Shown piece after piece: positions 8,249 through 19,592 of a DNA stretch of 48,004 nucleotides. Positions within the stretch are counted from its first letter, which is position 1. Every line of letters begins with the position of its first letter. A program made the position numbers and the translations under genes. The stretch is from Legionella bononiensis (GTDB lineage: Bacteria; Pseudomonadota; Gammaproteobacteria; Legionellales; Legionellaceae). The notes below the pieces were generated by a model. It was given only the letters and a program-made list of their open reading frames with translations, was not told where the DNA came from and did not search any database. The stretch spans positions 1-48,004 of the forward strand of contig NZ_JADOBG010000016.1 in the NCBI RefSeq assembly GCF_016786215.1, in the 5' to 3' direction.

Positions 8249-10060
8249 ATGTTTGGCTTTTTGTCACAAGTTATAAATTATTTTGGCACTTTATTTAATT
8301 ATTATTTTGGCAGTCGGAATGAAGTAGTAAATCATAACGTTTCATCAATGGAACACATGACGACAGGACAAACAGAATCAGTTAATTCAGACATTAGTAC
8401 CGGAAAAGCCAAGCCTCAGGCTACCTCCCATACAGAAGGAGCTTTAACGGCCAGAGCGAAGCAAAAAACAGCGCCAGTTATCCAACAATCGTCTAAAGGA
8501 CATGCAGGAACACAATCGATTTCAGCAGCTGAATCAGTATCGAAAACCAAAGCGAAAACAAAGAATAAAAAAACGACTAAACCAGCTTCAAGATCTGCTG
8601 TGGTGAATCTGTCTGTACTCTCAGAACATTCGATAACGGAACATGATTCAAAACAAGGCAGTGGAACAAAAAACATCTCTGGTGCTCACGCAAACCCTGA
8701 AACAACTCAAGTAGCACATCCAGTTGACAAATTAAGTGCTCAACACGATACTACTTTATTATTAAAGCCAATAGTCAAATTAACGCCAGTTCAAAAGATA
8801 ACACCAGTTATTGAATCTGTTCCCCTGACTGAATGTCAAACTATTGAACAACAGAAGCCTTTATCTGCTGAACAGGCTGTAGTAACCACCTATTCAACGG
8901 ATATTGCGGCAGCTAAATCAGCTTCCTTAATGAGTCAATCCCCAGCATTCTTCGTTCCTTTATCTCAGAGGGCGGCACTTAATGTTCAATATCTTAACAG
9001 GAACCAATTTCCACTGCCGATGATGCAGTTGTTGGACGAGTTAAGAACTCAATTTCCAGAAGCAAGATTCTTTTTAACCGGCGCAGCTACTTCAAATATT
9101 CTGGATGGGATTAAGCCTAATGATTACGACATATTGATTATTAATATAAGTATGTCCTTGGTTAACGATTTTCTCCACAGCAGACAGTTATATACAGAAA
9201 TTAGAAGCACGAAGTATCCCATTATATTTTGCGATATGGGTAATGGTATTACCTTGGATTTTACCGTAAATGAAAATCAGCTGAAGGAATCAGTTCAGCA
9301 TCTATTGAATGCTGATTTTGAAAAACGCGATTTTAATTTAAATGCGTTATATTGTGAGATAACTACCGAAATTAATTTTTTGATTTTTAGTTTCGGTAAC
9401 GCGATGAACTTAAGAAATAAAAAAATAATATCCAGTATTAAAGAGCCTGGCAGCGCGTTTGAACACGATCCTGTCCGTATTTTTAGATTGGCAAAATTAC
9501 TCATTACCAACCCAACTTATGTTTTATCTAAAGATTTGCAAGTTGAAATCAAAAGTTTTTCGCAGATTAGCGATGAAATGCCCAAATGGAAGAAATTGAT
9601 CAAAACCGCCATACGTGAAGATTATGGTACTTTAGACAGAATTGATTATGCTATGAGAAAGCTGTTTATTCGTTACGGCTATGAGGATATTAATAAAGCC
9701 TTTTATAAATTAGGACTATTAACTGAATTTACCGATAATTCCTATTCCTCTGTTCGATCCGCCTGTTCTAAAGTTCCTGCAATAGAGGCGGATGAGAAAT
9801 TTATTTATTGGATCATGGCTAATATTTTACAACGCTTTGAAAATGGCAAAAGCAATCAAACGTGTCCATTAAATTTTTTACTGAGACTCTCATTCATAGA
9901 GCAGGATTACTTGGATTATGTGTACGGTAAAGGACCTAATAAAATACCCGAGGTTTATGTATTTGTTCCTGAGGTTCTGGCTTTAATCAAGCAATTCAGA
10001 TTATCTTATGAATTTATAGAAACCGATGCATTAGTTGCCAATGCATCGTTTACTAAATAA
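8249..10060 (+). CDS. Poly(A) polymerase / tRNA nucleotidyltransferase-like protein with long disordered N-terminus
   Basis: The C-terminal two thirds carry class II nucleotidyltransferase signatures: FFLTGAATSNILDGIKPNDY followed by DILI, with metal-binding D292 and D294 (numbered from 8249). KRDFNLNALY corresponds to the RRDFT-NAL motif. EHDPVRIFRLAKLL corresponds to the (E)DPVR-LR-(V/A)RF motif of PcnB and Cca proteins. The first 260 or so residues are low-complexity, rich in Thr, Ser, Gln and Ala, with a strongly basic stretch KTKAKTKNKKTTKPASR. That stretch is unlike housekeeping PcnB, and such a leader is common in secreted Legionella proteins. The ATG at 8249 follows GAGGA at 8236-8240 with an 8-bp spacer; an upstream in-frame ATG at 8216 lacks a well-placed site. 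Whether it adds nucleotides to RNA is untested. Confidence 0.75.
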   Translation: MFGFLSQVINYFGTLFNYYFGSRNEVVNHNVSSMEHMTTGQTESVNSDISTGKAKPQATSHTEGALTARAKQKTAPVIQQSSKGHAGTQSISAAESVSKTKAKTKNKKTTKPASRSAVVNLSVLSEHSITEHDSKQGSGTKNISGAHANPETTQVAHPVDKLSAQHDTTLLLKPIVKLTPVQKITPVIESVPLTECQTIEQQKPLSAEQAVVTTYSTDIAAAKSASLMSQSPAFFVPLSQRAALNVQYLNRNQFPLPMMQLLDELRTQFPEARFFLTGAATSNILDGIKPNDYDILIINISMSLVNDFLHSRQLYTEIRSTKYPIIFCDMGNGITLDFTVNENQLKESVQHLLNADFEKRDFNLNALYCEITTEINFLIFSFGNAMNLRNKKIISSIKEPGSAFEHDPVRIFRLAKLLITNPTYVLSKDLQVEIKSFSQISDEMPKWKKLIKTAIREDYGTLDRIDYAMRKLFIRYGYEDINKAFYKLGLLTEFTDNSYSSVRSACSKVPAIEADEKFIYWIMANILQRFENGKSNQTCPLNFLLRLSFIEQDYLDYVYGKGPNKIPEVYVFVPEVLALIKQFRLSYEFIETDALVANASFTK

Positions 10061-10073
10061 TACCCATTACTCT

Positions 10074-11327
10074 TTAATTGACACTTTTGTTAAACAATTC
10101 TTCTAAATTAATGTTTAGAGATTTTTGCAAATCCTCATCATTTTTCCTGAATGCAGCACGCCATTGTTCTGCCAGAGATGATTTTGAATAGTCAAGTTCC
10201 ATGTGAGTAGGGAGGCGATAAGGTAACAGTTGAGTCAAATCGTATAAGGTAATATGACTCAGATCTCTGCTTAGCATGTAATGACCTTCTGCTGTCGCAT
10301 GGATCAGTTCGAGATGAATGAGGGCATTTATCATTTCATCAACGTCTACTGTAAACGGCTGACTGCTGGCATCGACCAATTCGTTAAAACTCAGACCCTT
10401 GCCATTCTGTTGAGCTACCCAAAGTTGGTGCAACCAGAGTAGTGCGTGTGAAAATCCATCCAGGGATTTTCCGTCTCGTCGTTGATGATGGACAGAAAAC
10501 GCATAACTGATTTCTGCTCCTAACAGTGTGATGAGCCAAACCCAGTATACCCAGATAAAAAATATAGGTACTGTAGCAAAAGCGCCATAAAGCAATTCGT
10601 AAGTATTAAACCGAATCAAATAATAGGCAAAGGCCTGTTTTGCCGATTCAAATAAAATTGCTGCCACTAAACCACCCCAAAAGGCATGCATTATATTAAC
10701 CGGACAATTGGGAACGATAATATATAAAAAAGTGAACCCTATCAGGGAAAGAATTATTGGTGAGTAATGCAAGAGGATAAATGGCGGTTGATGTTCGACG
10801 AACATCGGCATGGAAAATAAATAAGAACTGGCTGCCAGACTCAATCCTAAAATGACTGGTGCCAATGAAATAATCGCCCAATAAATCAAGAACGCGGGTA
10901 CACCATGACGTGATGAAGTGACGCGCCAAATTTTATTCAATGCCCGTTCAATGGTAAACATGACCAGCAGAGCGGTAATAATCAGAAAAGCAATGCCCCA
11001 AATTGACAATTTAGATACTTGGGAAGCAAATTGTTGTAAATAGGTTTGCACTACCTTCCCCGTAGCAGGAACAAAATTATCAAAGATGAAGTTCTGCACA
11101 GGATCTGCCAAATTTTGAAAAATAGGGAAGGTAGAGAATATTGCCAGACCCACAGACATCAATGGCACAATGGCAAGTAGTGTTGTGAACGATAAAGCGG
11201 ATGCGATATAAGCACATTCATCCTGAATAAAATGTTGAATAACGAAACGTATAAACCGATCGCAAGCATAATATCGATAAATTAATCGCTCTTTCCAGCT
11301 TAATATTCTTTTGGGATTTTTTTTCAT
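10074..11327 (-). CDS. YihY/BrkB family inner-membrane protein
   Basis: A 417-residue protein with about six hydrophobic segments in the first 290 residues and the family's signature opening: ECAYIASALSFTTLLAIVPL near residues 37-56, then TIERALNKIWRV. The family was once annotated as ribonuclease BN, an assignment later withdrawn; its molecular role is still unsettled. Residues 290-417 form a soluble cytoplasmic tail with a winged-helix-like look, as in longer proteobacterial members. It converges on the preceding gene with only 13 bp between stop codons. The ATG at 11327 lacks a clear ribosome-binding site. Confidence 0.9.
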   Translation of the reverse strand: MKKNPKRILSWKERLIYRYYACDRFIRFVIQHFIQDECAYIASALSFTTLLAIVPLMSVGLAIFSTFPIFQNLADPVQNFIFDNFVPATGKVVQTYLQQFASQVSKLSIWGIAFLIITALLVMFTIERALNKIWRVTSSRHGVPAFLIYWAIISLAPVILGLSLAASSYLFSMPMFVEHQPPFILLHYSPIILSLIGFTFLYIIVPNCPVNIMHAFWGGLVAAILFESAKQAFAYYLIRFNTYELLYGAFATVPIFFIWVYWVWLITLLGAEISYAFSVHHQRRDGKSLDGFSHALLWLHQLWVAQQNGKGLSFNELVDASSQPFTVDVDEMINALIHLELIHATAEGHYMLSRDLSHITLYDLTQLLPYRLPTHMELDYSKSSLAEQWRAAFRKNDEDLQKSLNINLEELFNKSVN

Positions 11328-11836
11328 AGTACTTGTTCTATTTAGCTTAATCTCTTATTTATGCAGGTTGTCTGCAATGCTTTTTTATATGATGTTGAAT
11401 ATGCTAGCAGAAAATGCGTTATTTATCATATTCCAGTTAGTCGTTCTAAAGTTTTTTCTGATACCAGTCGAGTAAGCGGGGAGAATATATCTTCTCTCGG
11501 AGGGACAATTGTTAGTAGTTCCCACGGATTATTTAAAAAAGTAGTTCCGGTAATAAACCTCCTCGAAATCAAAGTTCCTTTACATACTTGTAATTAATAA
11601 TTTAGGAATAAATTGATATTCATTAATTTTACAATTAGTGATTCTATAGGCTGTAAATGCATCAACCACGCTAAAATGTATATCAAATTCGTTAATATGA
11701 AACACCTTATAATGGTACTTTTGAACTGATCCATGATGATTCAAATTTTAACGGTTTTGTTACAATATATTGATCAATATGCCTAATATTTGTCCTATGA
11801 TTAACTTGGGTAGTTACAATTTGATGGGGACAGAAG
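11328..11836. other. Long AT-rich leader upstream of the RTX adhesin
   Basis: 509 bp between divergent genes. A perfect TATAAT stands at 11708-11713 without a good -35 box, and several AT-rich palindromic bits follow (for example TATTGATCAATA near 11768). A 78-codon frame at 11361-11597 has no ribosome-binding site and no recognisable sequence, and I do not call it. The length suggests regulated expression of the adhesin, but no specific operator is recognisable. Confidence 0.5.
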
Positions 11837-14800
11837 ATGTTAACTCAAGCAGTCATCGGTGTTGTAAGAGCTCTAAATGGAATACTTGAAAAAGTCAATG
11901 CGCATGGAGAAGCGCATATCGTTAAGTCAGGTGCTCCACTGCATCAAGGCGATATTCTTACATTATTAAGTGGTGAGGCATATATCCAATTTATTCAAGG
12001 ATTCCCGGAAGCATTGGCTTTGAATAAACCTTTTCCTCTTGATGGAATTTCCCCGGCATTAAAATTTGGAGCCTTAAACGCCAATGAGGAAATCATTCAG
12101 GAAGCACTGGCAAAAGGCATAGATCCCTCTCTGGTTCTTGATATTCTTGGAGCTACTGCAGCTGGTGTTGAGGTGTTAGGATCAGGCAGCGAATCTTTTT
12201 ATTTGGATCCTATGTATGGCTCAGGACTGGTCTTCTCCGGATACAATACCCTACCTCTATCATTTGATAATTACAGATCAGAACTGGATCCTCAAGGAAT
12301 CGTATTCAGACCAATTTCAGAAACTATAGAAGAAGCTGTGACATCAGCCCCCACTGATACAGTTGTTATACCCGATATCGTTATCCCCCCATCAGTCATT
12401 AGTGGAATTTTTCTTGGAGATGTCACTGAACCAGGCGGTTTAAATAACTCAATACCCGGAGCACCAAAATTTTCAGCTCAAATAACAAGTGTTGATGGCT
12501 TTGTTCCAGGTGGGAAAATCGGGCCATTAGGTACATTTACTATGGATGCTTCCGGAAATTGGAGCTATGAACTACATGGTAAAAGTCCCATTGTTGATGC
12601 ACTTAGAGAAGGTGAAGTACGAGTTGTGACCTTTGATGCTGTTGCGGTAGATGGCACTACACAAACGATAACAGTCAATATTCATGGCACAAATGATGCT
12701 CCCAATGCAATGCCAGAAAATAGTGTCGTCCTTGAAGATAACACATTGACAGGTAATCTATTAACTAATGATAAAGATCCTGAAGGCGATCCCATATTCA
12801 TTACGACCTTTAGACTAGAGGGTGATCCTACTGTATATCAAGCAGGACAGACCGTTACGATTAATGGTAAAGGTGAATTAGCTATTAAAGCTAATGGAGA
12901 CTTTAGCTTTACTCCTTCACCTAATTACAATGGTCCGATACCCACTACAACTTATACGATGTCTGATGGTACTATGGAAAACAGTACTACTTTTTCCTTG
13001 AACATTCGCTCAGTTAATGATGCGCCAGAAGGTACTGATAAAAATGTAACGACTACGGAAGATACACCTGTAGTTATTAAAACGACTGATTTTGGTTTCA
13101 CTGATCCTAATGATAATCCTGCTGACAGTCTTCAAGCGGTAAAAATTAACACATTACCTCTTGAAGGAACTCTTTTCTTACATGGGGCCGCAGTAACTGC
13201 TGGACAAATTATTAGCGCTGCGGATATTAATGCGGGTTCACTGGTATTTATACCTGCGACCAATATGAATGGTGCTATTACCTTTACTTTCCAGGTTCAG
13301 GACAGTGGGGGAACTTTGAATGGTGGTGTGGATCTCGATCCAACTCCTAATACCCTGACTATTAATGTTACCCCAGTTAATGATGCGCCGATAAATACGG
13401 TACCAGTAGCTCAAAACATCAATGAAGACGTTGCCCTGGTATTCAGTACGGCCAATGGCAATGCCATCAGCCTGACTGATATTGACAGTGCTTCGGTTAC
13501 CACAACAGTTTCTGTGATTCATGGCACGTTATCTATTTCAGCCGCTGGCGTGGCTGCTGCAGCAGCTGCAGGAGTTACCATCAGCAATAATGGCACGGGT
13601 AATCTGACTCTGGTTGGCGCCACAGCTCAGGTCTTTAGCACTGCTAATGGCAATGCCATCAGCCTGACTGATATTGACAGCGCTTCTGTGACCACCACGA
13701 TTTCTGTGGCACACGGCAGCTTAACGGCACTGGCAACAGCAGGGGTTACCATTACGAATAACGGTACGGGCAGTGTGACCTTAACGGGATCTCCTGCTGC
13801 AATTACCGCGGCTTTGGATGGTTTAAGCTACACTCCTGTTGCGGATTACAATGGCTCTGACAGCTTAACGGTAGTCACCAGTGACGGAACCTTAAGCGAT
13901 ACGGACAGCATCGCCATCACGGTTACCCCTGTGGCCGATATTGTCAATGATACAGCTACCTTCAATGAAGACACAGTGGCTAATCTTGACGTCAATGCCA
14001 ATGATACCTTTGAAAACGCAGGCCATACCATCACCGCGATTAATGGAACAGCCATTGCCGTGGGCGGCACAGTGGGTGTGGCCAATGGCACGGTGCTTTT
14101 GAATGCCGACGGCACCTTAAGCTTTACCCCAACCGCCAATTACAACGGCAGTACCAGCTTTACCTATACGGTAACTTCTGGTGGAGTGACTGAAACCGCT
14201 ACGGTGAACCTGACAGTGAATCCGGTTAATGACGCCCCAACCAACACAAATTCTAGTGTAACTACCTTGGAAGATACTGCTAAAGTATTTACTACTAGCA
14301 ATTTTGCATTTACAGATTCTTCTGACAGTCCAGCAAATACGTTACAAGCTGTAAAAATTACTTCCTTGCCTGCTACTGGCTCATTGACTTTAAACGGCGT
14401 TGCGGTAACTGTAGGTCAAACTATATTAGCAACTGATATAGCTGCGGGTTTGTTGGTATTTACTCCAGCTAGTGATCTTCATGGTTCAGTTACTTTTGGA
14501 TTCCAGGTTCAGGACAGTGGTGGTACAGCCAATGGTGGTATTGATTTGGATCCAACTTCTAATGTTATGACCGTCAACGTAACGGCAGTTGCAGACGCGC
14601 CGGTAATTTATGCTCATCTAAGCCTGCCTACATTGGTAGCTGGTACAGAAGTTATTGCCGCAAATTTTGATAGCAATAATAATGAAAATAATTTTAGTAA
14701 TTGGAGTAAAGTTGCTTTATTCAGCAATACTTTTGCTGAAATACAAGGTGGAAATGGCAAAACATCCACTGAAGCTGCTTTGTTCAATGATATTTCATGG

Positions 14801-17800
14801 GCAGGTGAAACAGGTACTAATGCCACAGAGGTTACTAACTTTAATAACAGATGGAGTAAATCAGGTGGAGCTATTGTTTATAACACTAATGACCTTTCCG
14901 ATGATGCCCAAGGTATTCTATTGTTAAATAGCAGTCAGCTGTCTGTTGCTGAACGTGCTTTAACAAATTATGTAATTTCTGCTGACATGTTTGCTGATGC
15001 AAATTCACCGCGAGTAAATGGAATTGGTCTTGTTTTTGGCTATCAAAATTCTTCGAATTATTTTTTGGTTCGTTGGGAAAATCCAAGTATTGAATATTCT
15101 CCGAATGGCGTTTTCTTTAATATGCATCCAGGTCAATATCAAGAATTATCCTTGGTTCAAATCGTAAATGGTGTACCTATTGATTTGGCAAGAACTACTT
15201 TTAATGCTGATGATTGGTTTAATGTAGTGATTAATGTCAGTAATCTTGGTATTTCTATTTCCGCAGTAGATACAAGTGATCCTAGCGTTGTGGCAAATTT
15301 AGATTATCTTTACGGTAGTATAAGTGGCGCAGCAGTTGCTGCTCCCGCCTTAAATACTTTAGGGCTGTATTCTTATGATAATGATTCAGAAGTTCGATGG
15401 GATAATATTAATATTAATCAGCCTTCCATTTATCAATATATCTTACAGACTGAGGCGTACCTCAAGGATGTTGATGGCAGTGAGACACTTGGTAATATAT
15501 CATTAAAAGGCATACCTGCAGGGGTTACTTTATTCGATACAGTGACCAATACATCCATTCCAGTAAGTGCGAGTTCTGCGACGGTAATTCCTGGACATGA
15601 CATTAGAATAACATCAACAACAGCACTAACAGCCGCACAGATCAATGCTATAACAGCCAGTATAAGCGCTACGGAGTCCAGTAATGCGGATTCAGCATTA
15701 CAAACAACTACAGTTCAACTGGATATCATTGGTGCCTATGCTCCTGAGACCATTACGGGTACCAGCGCTGATGAATGGCTGGAAGGTAAAGAGGGCAATG
15801 ACATACTCAATGCTGGTAGTGGTAATGATGTGATCATCGGTGGATTAGGAAATGATACCATTACCACTGGAACAGGTAATGATCAGGTTGTTCTGCTTAA
15901 AGGACAAGGTGGCGCCAGTGCAGCAGCAGCTCCAATAGATACAGTTACTGATTTTACGGTTAATGTAGATTCTATAGTGATAAAAGGCACTAATATTATA
16001 GGGGTGGCAGTTTCTACGCCAGTATCCAATACCTATATTATTATCGTAAATTATTCCGGAGGTGCTCCTACTGAGTACTTTAAAGTGACTTTGTCAAATG
16101 GCGCTACTTTGAACGACTCTGGAGATAACCAGCTAACTGGGGTTGTTGTCAGTGGTGGAACTGCCACTATTGATGGAACTATTGTGGGTGCTATCCTTTA
16201 TCTGGATATTAATGCAAATAATCAGGAAGATGCGGGTGAGCGTCTTGGTATTACTGATCAATACGGTCATGTCGAATGGGTATTGGATCTGACCAAACTG
16301 GATGTAAATGGTGATGGTCAATATACATTGGGCGAAGCTCGAGCAGTCCAAACAGGCGGCTTTGATATTGATACAGGTCTGAGTTATGACATTAATCTCT
16401 TTGGCCCGGTAGGATCAGCAGTTGTTTCACCGCTTACCAGCCTCTTGCAGGCTCAGTTGGAATCAGGATTTGATTATAAAACAGCGAATGCCAATATCGT
16501 AGCTCATTTGGGATTACCAGAAGGCACTGAGTTAATTAGTCTCAATCCAATTACGGGTACCAATGAAATTCTTGCTCAAAATGCTTCAGTAATGACTGCT
16601 GCTGTTCAGTTCGCGGAAATTGCTGCAATTCGTTATTCTACTGATGAAGGTCATGTTTCCTTCTCCGTATTTGATGCGATCAGCAAGGCTTTACTTGATC
16701 TCCCTGAAGGTGTTGTTGCTGATTTCACTGATAAAGCCTTTTTGCAGAATATTGCTTCGCATCTTGATTTGGGCGATCTGGTCAATCAGGATGTCATTGA
16801 CTTTATGGCTGCCAGTCAACGGGCATTGCAAACCAGTATTGATACACTGGTTCCAGGAGAGAATGCACTTGCCGCAATCAGTGAAGTACAGCATCTTACT
16901 CAAGGAAGCTATGCTCAAACGCTCGAATCCTATATGAACGGTTATTTGCCTTCTCATGTGTTAAGTGATATCAGCGTTATTATTCTTGCTTTCAGTAGTT
17001 CAATCATTACTTATGATGAACTGAAAGACTTTAATGCCCAATATACAGATGTAGTTAATCAATGGATGAATACCTCCTCAGGAATTCCAATAGTTGATGC
17101 GGAACACAATTACACCAATGATTTTGTTCATGAAATTGATACTGTTGTGAATAATTTTATTTCAACTCATGATCTTTATGCAGCTAATCCTATTGATTAT
17201 CAACAACCTGTGGATGATCAACAGGTCAATACATTAACTGATTTGAATTCTGGGGATGAAGGCGTGATCGCTCATGAGGTTAACACCAATGAAATCACTC
17301 ACGATCTGTCCTCATCAATGGGCGGTTTGGAACTTCATGGCAGTACTGGAAACGACTTCATTTATGGTGGAGATGGCAATGATCTGATCTTTGGTAATGA
17401 AGGTAATGATCATCTTTATGGTGGTAAAGGTGATGATACGATTATTGGTGGTACCGGAGATGATGTGATTCGTGGTGGCATGGGTAATGACACGATGACA
17501 GGCGGCGGTGGAAACGATATCTTCGTTTTTGATAAAGCCGATATTGGCAATGAACCTGCAATTGATACCATAACTGATTTTAAATTAGGTAACGGAGGAG
17601 ATGCTTCCGGAGATAAAAGTACTTTGGATTTAACTGATCTGTTTAAAGATTCTACTCTAAGTTCCAATTCTTTGGATAGCTTGTTGCAAATTAGCACAGT
17701 TCGTAATGAGGCAACGAATCAAACAGATACGGTGATCAAAACTGATCCAACTGGAGGCGCTCATTTTAATGCGTCACCAGAAACAATAGTATTAAGTGGT

Positions 17801-17890
17801 GTTGATGTGGTCTCTGTTTATGGAACATCAGATTCCGCTGAGCTTATAAATCATATGCTTGCCGCTAATGTACTGGTAATGGGACACTAA
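11837..17890 (+). CDS. LapA-type RTX adhesin, type I secreted, with retention module
   Basis: A 2017-residue surface adhesin. Residues 1-100 ([33 protein letters not shown]) fit the N-terminal retention module that plugs the TolC-like outer-membrane channel. TAAG at 107-110 matches the LapG cleavage sequence of Pseudomonas LapA. Then come a VCBS-like domain (about 188-292), cadherin-like repeats bounded by NDAP (about 285-920, with an internal duplication), and a lectin/thrombospondin-C-like beta-sandwich (about 921-1195, [20 protein letters not shown]). RTX repeats follow at about 1307-1352, then EF-hand-like calcium loops ([24 protein letters not shown], about 1457-1501). RTX nonapeptides occupy about 1837-1898, and a type I secretion C-terminal domain with DLTDLF ends the protein. 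The ATG at 11837 follows GGGGA. Secretion (LssBD/TolC type) and LapD/LapG genes are not in the window. Target ligand unknown. Confidence 0.93.
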   Translation: MLTQAVIGVVRALNGILEKVNAHGEAHIVKSGAPLHQGDILTLLSGEAYIQFIQGFPEALALNKPFPLDGISPALKFGALNANEEIIQEALAKGIDPSLVLDILGATAAGVEVLGSGSESFYLDPMYGSGLVFSGYNTLPLSFDNYRSELDPQGIVFRPISETIEEAVTSAPTDTVVIPDIVIPPSVISGIFLGDVTEPGGLNNSIPGAPKFSAQITSVDGFVPGGKIGPLGTFTMDASGNWSYELHGKSPIVDALREGEVRVVTFDAVAVDGTTQTITVNIHGTNDAPNAMPENSVVLEDNTLTGNLLTNDKDPEGDPIFITTFRLEGDPTVYQAGQTVTINGKGELAIKANGDFSFTPSPNYNGPIPTTTYTMSDGTMENSTTFSLNIRSVNDAPEGTDKNVTTTEDTPVVIKTTDFGFTDPNDNPADSLQAVKINTLPLEGTLFLHGAAVTAGQIISAADINAGSLVFIPATNMNGAITFTFQVQDSGGTLNGGVDLDPTPNTLTINVTPVNDAPINTVPVAQNINEDVALVFSTANGNAISLTDIDSASVTTTVSVIHGTLSISAAGVAAAAAAGVTISNNGTGNLTLVGATAQVFSTANGNAISLTDIDSASVTTTISVAHGSLTALATAGVTITNNGTGSVTLTGSPAAITAALDGLSYTPVADYNGSDSLTVVTSDGTLSDTDSIAITVTPVADIVNDTATFNEDTVANLDVNANDTFENAGHTITAINGTAIAVGGTVGVANGTVLLNADGTLSFTPTANYNGSTSFTYTVTSGGVTETATVNLTVNPVNDAPTNTNSSVTTLEDTAKVFTTSNFAFTDSSDSPANTLQAVKITSLPATGSLTLNGVAVTVGQTILATDIAAGLLVFTPASDLHGSVTFGFQVQDSGGTANGGIDLDPTSNVMTVNVTAVADAPVIYAHLSLPTLVAGTEVIAANFDSNNNENNFSNWSKVALFSNTFAEIQGGNGKTSTEAALFNDISWAGETGTNATEVTNFNNRWSKSGGAIVYNTNDLSDDAQGILLLNSSQLSVAERALTNYVISADMFADANSPRVNGIGLVFGYQNSSNYFLVRWENPSIEYSPNGVFFNMHPGQYQELSLVQIVNGVPIDLARTTFNADDWFNVVINVSNLGISISAVDTSDPSVVANLDYLYGSISGAAVAAPALNTLGLYSYDNDSEVRWDNININQPSIYQYILQTEAYLKDVDGSETLGNISLKGIPAGVTLFDTVTNTSIPVSASSATVIPGHDIRITSTTALTAAQINAITASISATESSNADSALQTTTVQLDIIGAYAPETITGTSADEWLEGKEGNDILNAGSGNDVIIGGLGNDTITTGTGNDQVVLLKGQGGASAAAAPIDTVTDFTVNVDSIVIKGTNIIGVAVSTPVSNTYIIIVNYSGGAPTEYFKVTLSNGATLNDSGDNQLTGVVVSGGTATIDGTIVGAILYLDINANNQEDAGERLGITDQYGHVEWVLDLTKLDVNGDGQYTLGEARAVQTGGFDIDTGLSYDINLFGPVGSAVVSPLTSLLQAQLESGFDYKTANANIVAHLGLPEGTELISLNPITGTNEILAQNASVMTAAVQFAEIAAIRYSTDEGHVSFSVFDAISKALLDLPEGVVADFTDKAFLQNIASHLDLGDLVNQDVIDFMAASQRALQTSIDTLVPGENALAAISEVQHLTQGSYAQTLESYMNGYLPSHVLSDISVIILAFSSSIITYDELKDFNAQYTDVVNQWMNTSSGIPIVDAEHNYTNDFVHEIDTVVNNFISTHDLYAANPIDYQQPVDDQQVNTLTDLNSGDEGVIAHEVNTNEITHDLSSSMGGLELHGSTGNDFIYGGDGNDLIFGNEGNDHLYGGKGDDTIIGGTGDDVIRGGMGNDTMTGGGGNDIFVFDKADIGNEPAIDTITDFKLGNGGDASGDKSTLDLTDLFKDSTLSSNSLDSLLQISTVRNEATNQTDTVIKTDPTGGAHFNASPETIVLSGVDVVSVYGTSDSAELINHMLAANVLVMGH
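13454..13680 (+). repeat. Internal direct repeat in the adhesin gene
   Basis: A 35-bp exact direct repeat at 13454-13488 and 13646-13680, 192 bp apart, encoding [18 protein letters not shown] twice. The surrounding modules are also similar. The first copy runs into the second after GNLTLVGAT rather than completing its own module, as expected after recombination between repeats. Confidence 0.85.
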
Positions 17891-17899
17891 ACCGTTTTT

Positions 17900-17935
17900 G
17901 ACTCTGCAGGTTAACCAACCTGCAGAGTCTTTTTT
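17900..17935 (+). terminator. Strong rho-independent terminator after the adhesin
   Basis: A perfect 13-bp stem (17900-17912 with 17917-17929; GACTCTGCAGGTT and its complement), loop AACC, then six T at 17930-17935. It begins 10 bp after the adhesin stop. Confidence 0.95.
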
Positions 17936-17994
17936 GTTTTCTGGGAACGGTAAATGTTCTCGCGTAGCTTTTCTACCTGCTATATACTTCGTGA

Positions 17995-18621
<627 letters not shown>

Positions 18622-18627
18622 ACTCAC

Positions 18628-18701
18628 CAGGGTGTGTTGACCATTTCGATTAAAACTTCCCGCGAAGTTAAGTATCATTTGATGATTGTCATTACACCCT
18701 G
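18628..18701 (+). other. Imperfect long hairpin after wrbA
   Basis: CAGGGTGT at 18628-18635 pairs with ACACCCTG at 18694-18701, and an inner hairpin AACTTC/GAAGTT (18654-18659 with 18664-18669) sits between them. No T-run follows. It may be a weak terminator or a structured 3-prime end. Confidence 0.35.
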
Positions 18702-18809
18702 ATTGTTCAAATTTTTGAATTAAGAATTCGTTTTGAACTTTAGGGGCTGGGTCTTATTTTGATGTAAGTGAAGGGAATTACATTATGGCGATTAGGAGTG
18801 AAAAACAGT

Positions 18810-19592
18810 ATGAAGGTAATCAGTTTTAATGCGAATGGTATTCGTGCTTCAGCACGTAACGGATTTTATGAGTGGCTTGCTGGACAAGATGCTGATTTTG
18901 TCTGCATCCAGGAAACAAAAGCACAAGTCGATCAGTTATTACCCGAAGAACTCTATTATCCGAGAGATTATTTTTGTGATTATTTTGATGCCCAAAAGAA
19001 AGGTTATAGCGGTGTAGCGATCTATGCCAGGAAAAAACCGAATCGCATTATTAAAGGTATGGGGTTTGACTATTGTGATAATGAAGGGCGATACATTCAA
19101 TTTGATTACCCCAAATTAAGTGTTATTTCTCTTTATTTGCCTTCGGGTACCAGCGGGGATGGGCGACAGGAAGTTAAATATGATTTTCTGGAGAAGTTCG
19201 CTTCGCATTTAATCAATTTAAAAAATGAAGGACGAGAATTAATTATTTGTGGGGATTACAATATAGCTCATAAGAAAATCGATTTAAAAAACTGGCGGGG
19301 AAATCAAAAAAATTCAGGATTTTTGCCAGAAGAGCGTGCCTGGATGGATGAACTATTTGGAACTATGGGGTTTATTGACGCATTTCGAGTTCATAATCAG
19401 GAAGAAGAACAATATACCTGGTGGTCTTATCGTAGTCGAGCATGGGAAAAAAATGTAGGGTGGAGAATTGATTATCAAGTTATTACTCCAGGACTCACAG
19501 AACATGTCATTGACAGTCGAATTTTTCGGGAAGCCCGGTTATCGGATCATGCTCCTTTAATGATTGAATACAAGGGGGATTGGTGTGTTTAA
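18810..19592 (+). CDS. xthA: Exonuclease III family AP endonuclease, first copy
   Basis: Base-excision-repair enzyme that cuts DNA 5-prime to abasic sites and usually trims 3-prime ends. About 260 residues of endonuclease/exonuclease/phosphatase fold. SFNANGIR carries N7, CIQETK carries metal ligand E35, GDYNIAH holds the catalytic Asp/Asn pair, and the terminal LSDHAPL holds the catalytic His. The start is taken at the ATG at 18810 because AGGAG stands at 18794-18798 and the family N-terminus MKVISFN begins here. An upstream in-frame start at 18768 would add 14 unrelated residues. It overlaps the next, paralogous gene by 8 bp. Confidence 0.93.
   Translation: MKVISFNANGIRASARNGFYEWLAGQDADFVCIQETKAQVDQLLPEELYYPRDYFCDYFDAQKKGYSGVAIYARKKPNRIIKGMGFDYCDNEGRYIQFDYPKLSVISLYLPSGTSGDGRQEVKYDFLEKFASHLINLKNEGRELIICGDYNIAHKKIDLKNWRGNQKNSGFLPEERAWMDELFGTMGFIDAFRVHNQEEEQYTWWSYRSRAWEKNVGWRIDYQVITPGLTEHVIDSRIFREARLSDHAPLMIEYKGDWCV

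Noticed and set aside
11361..11597. 78-codon frame upstream of the adhesin
   Set aside because: No ribosome-binding site, no recognisable domain, AT-rich spacer context.
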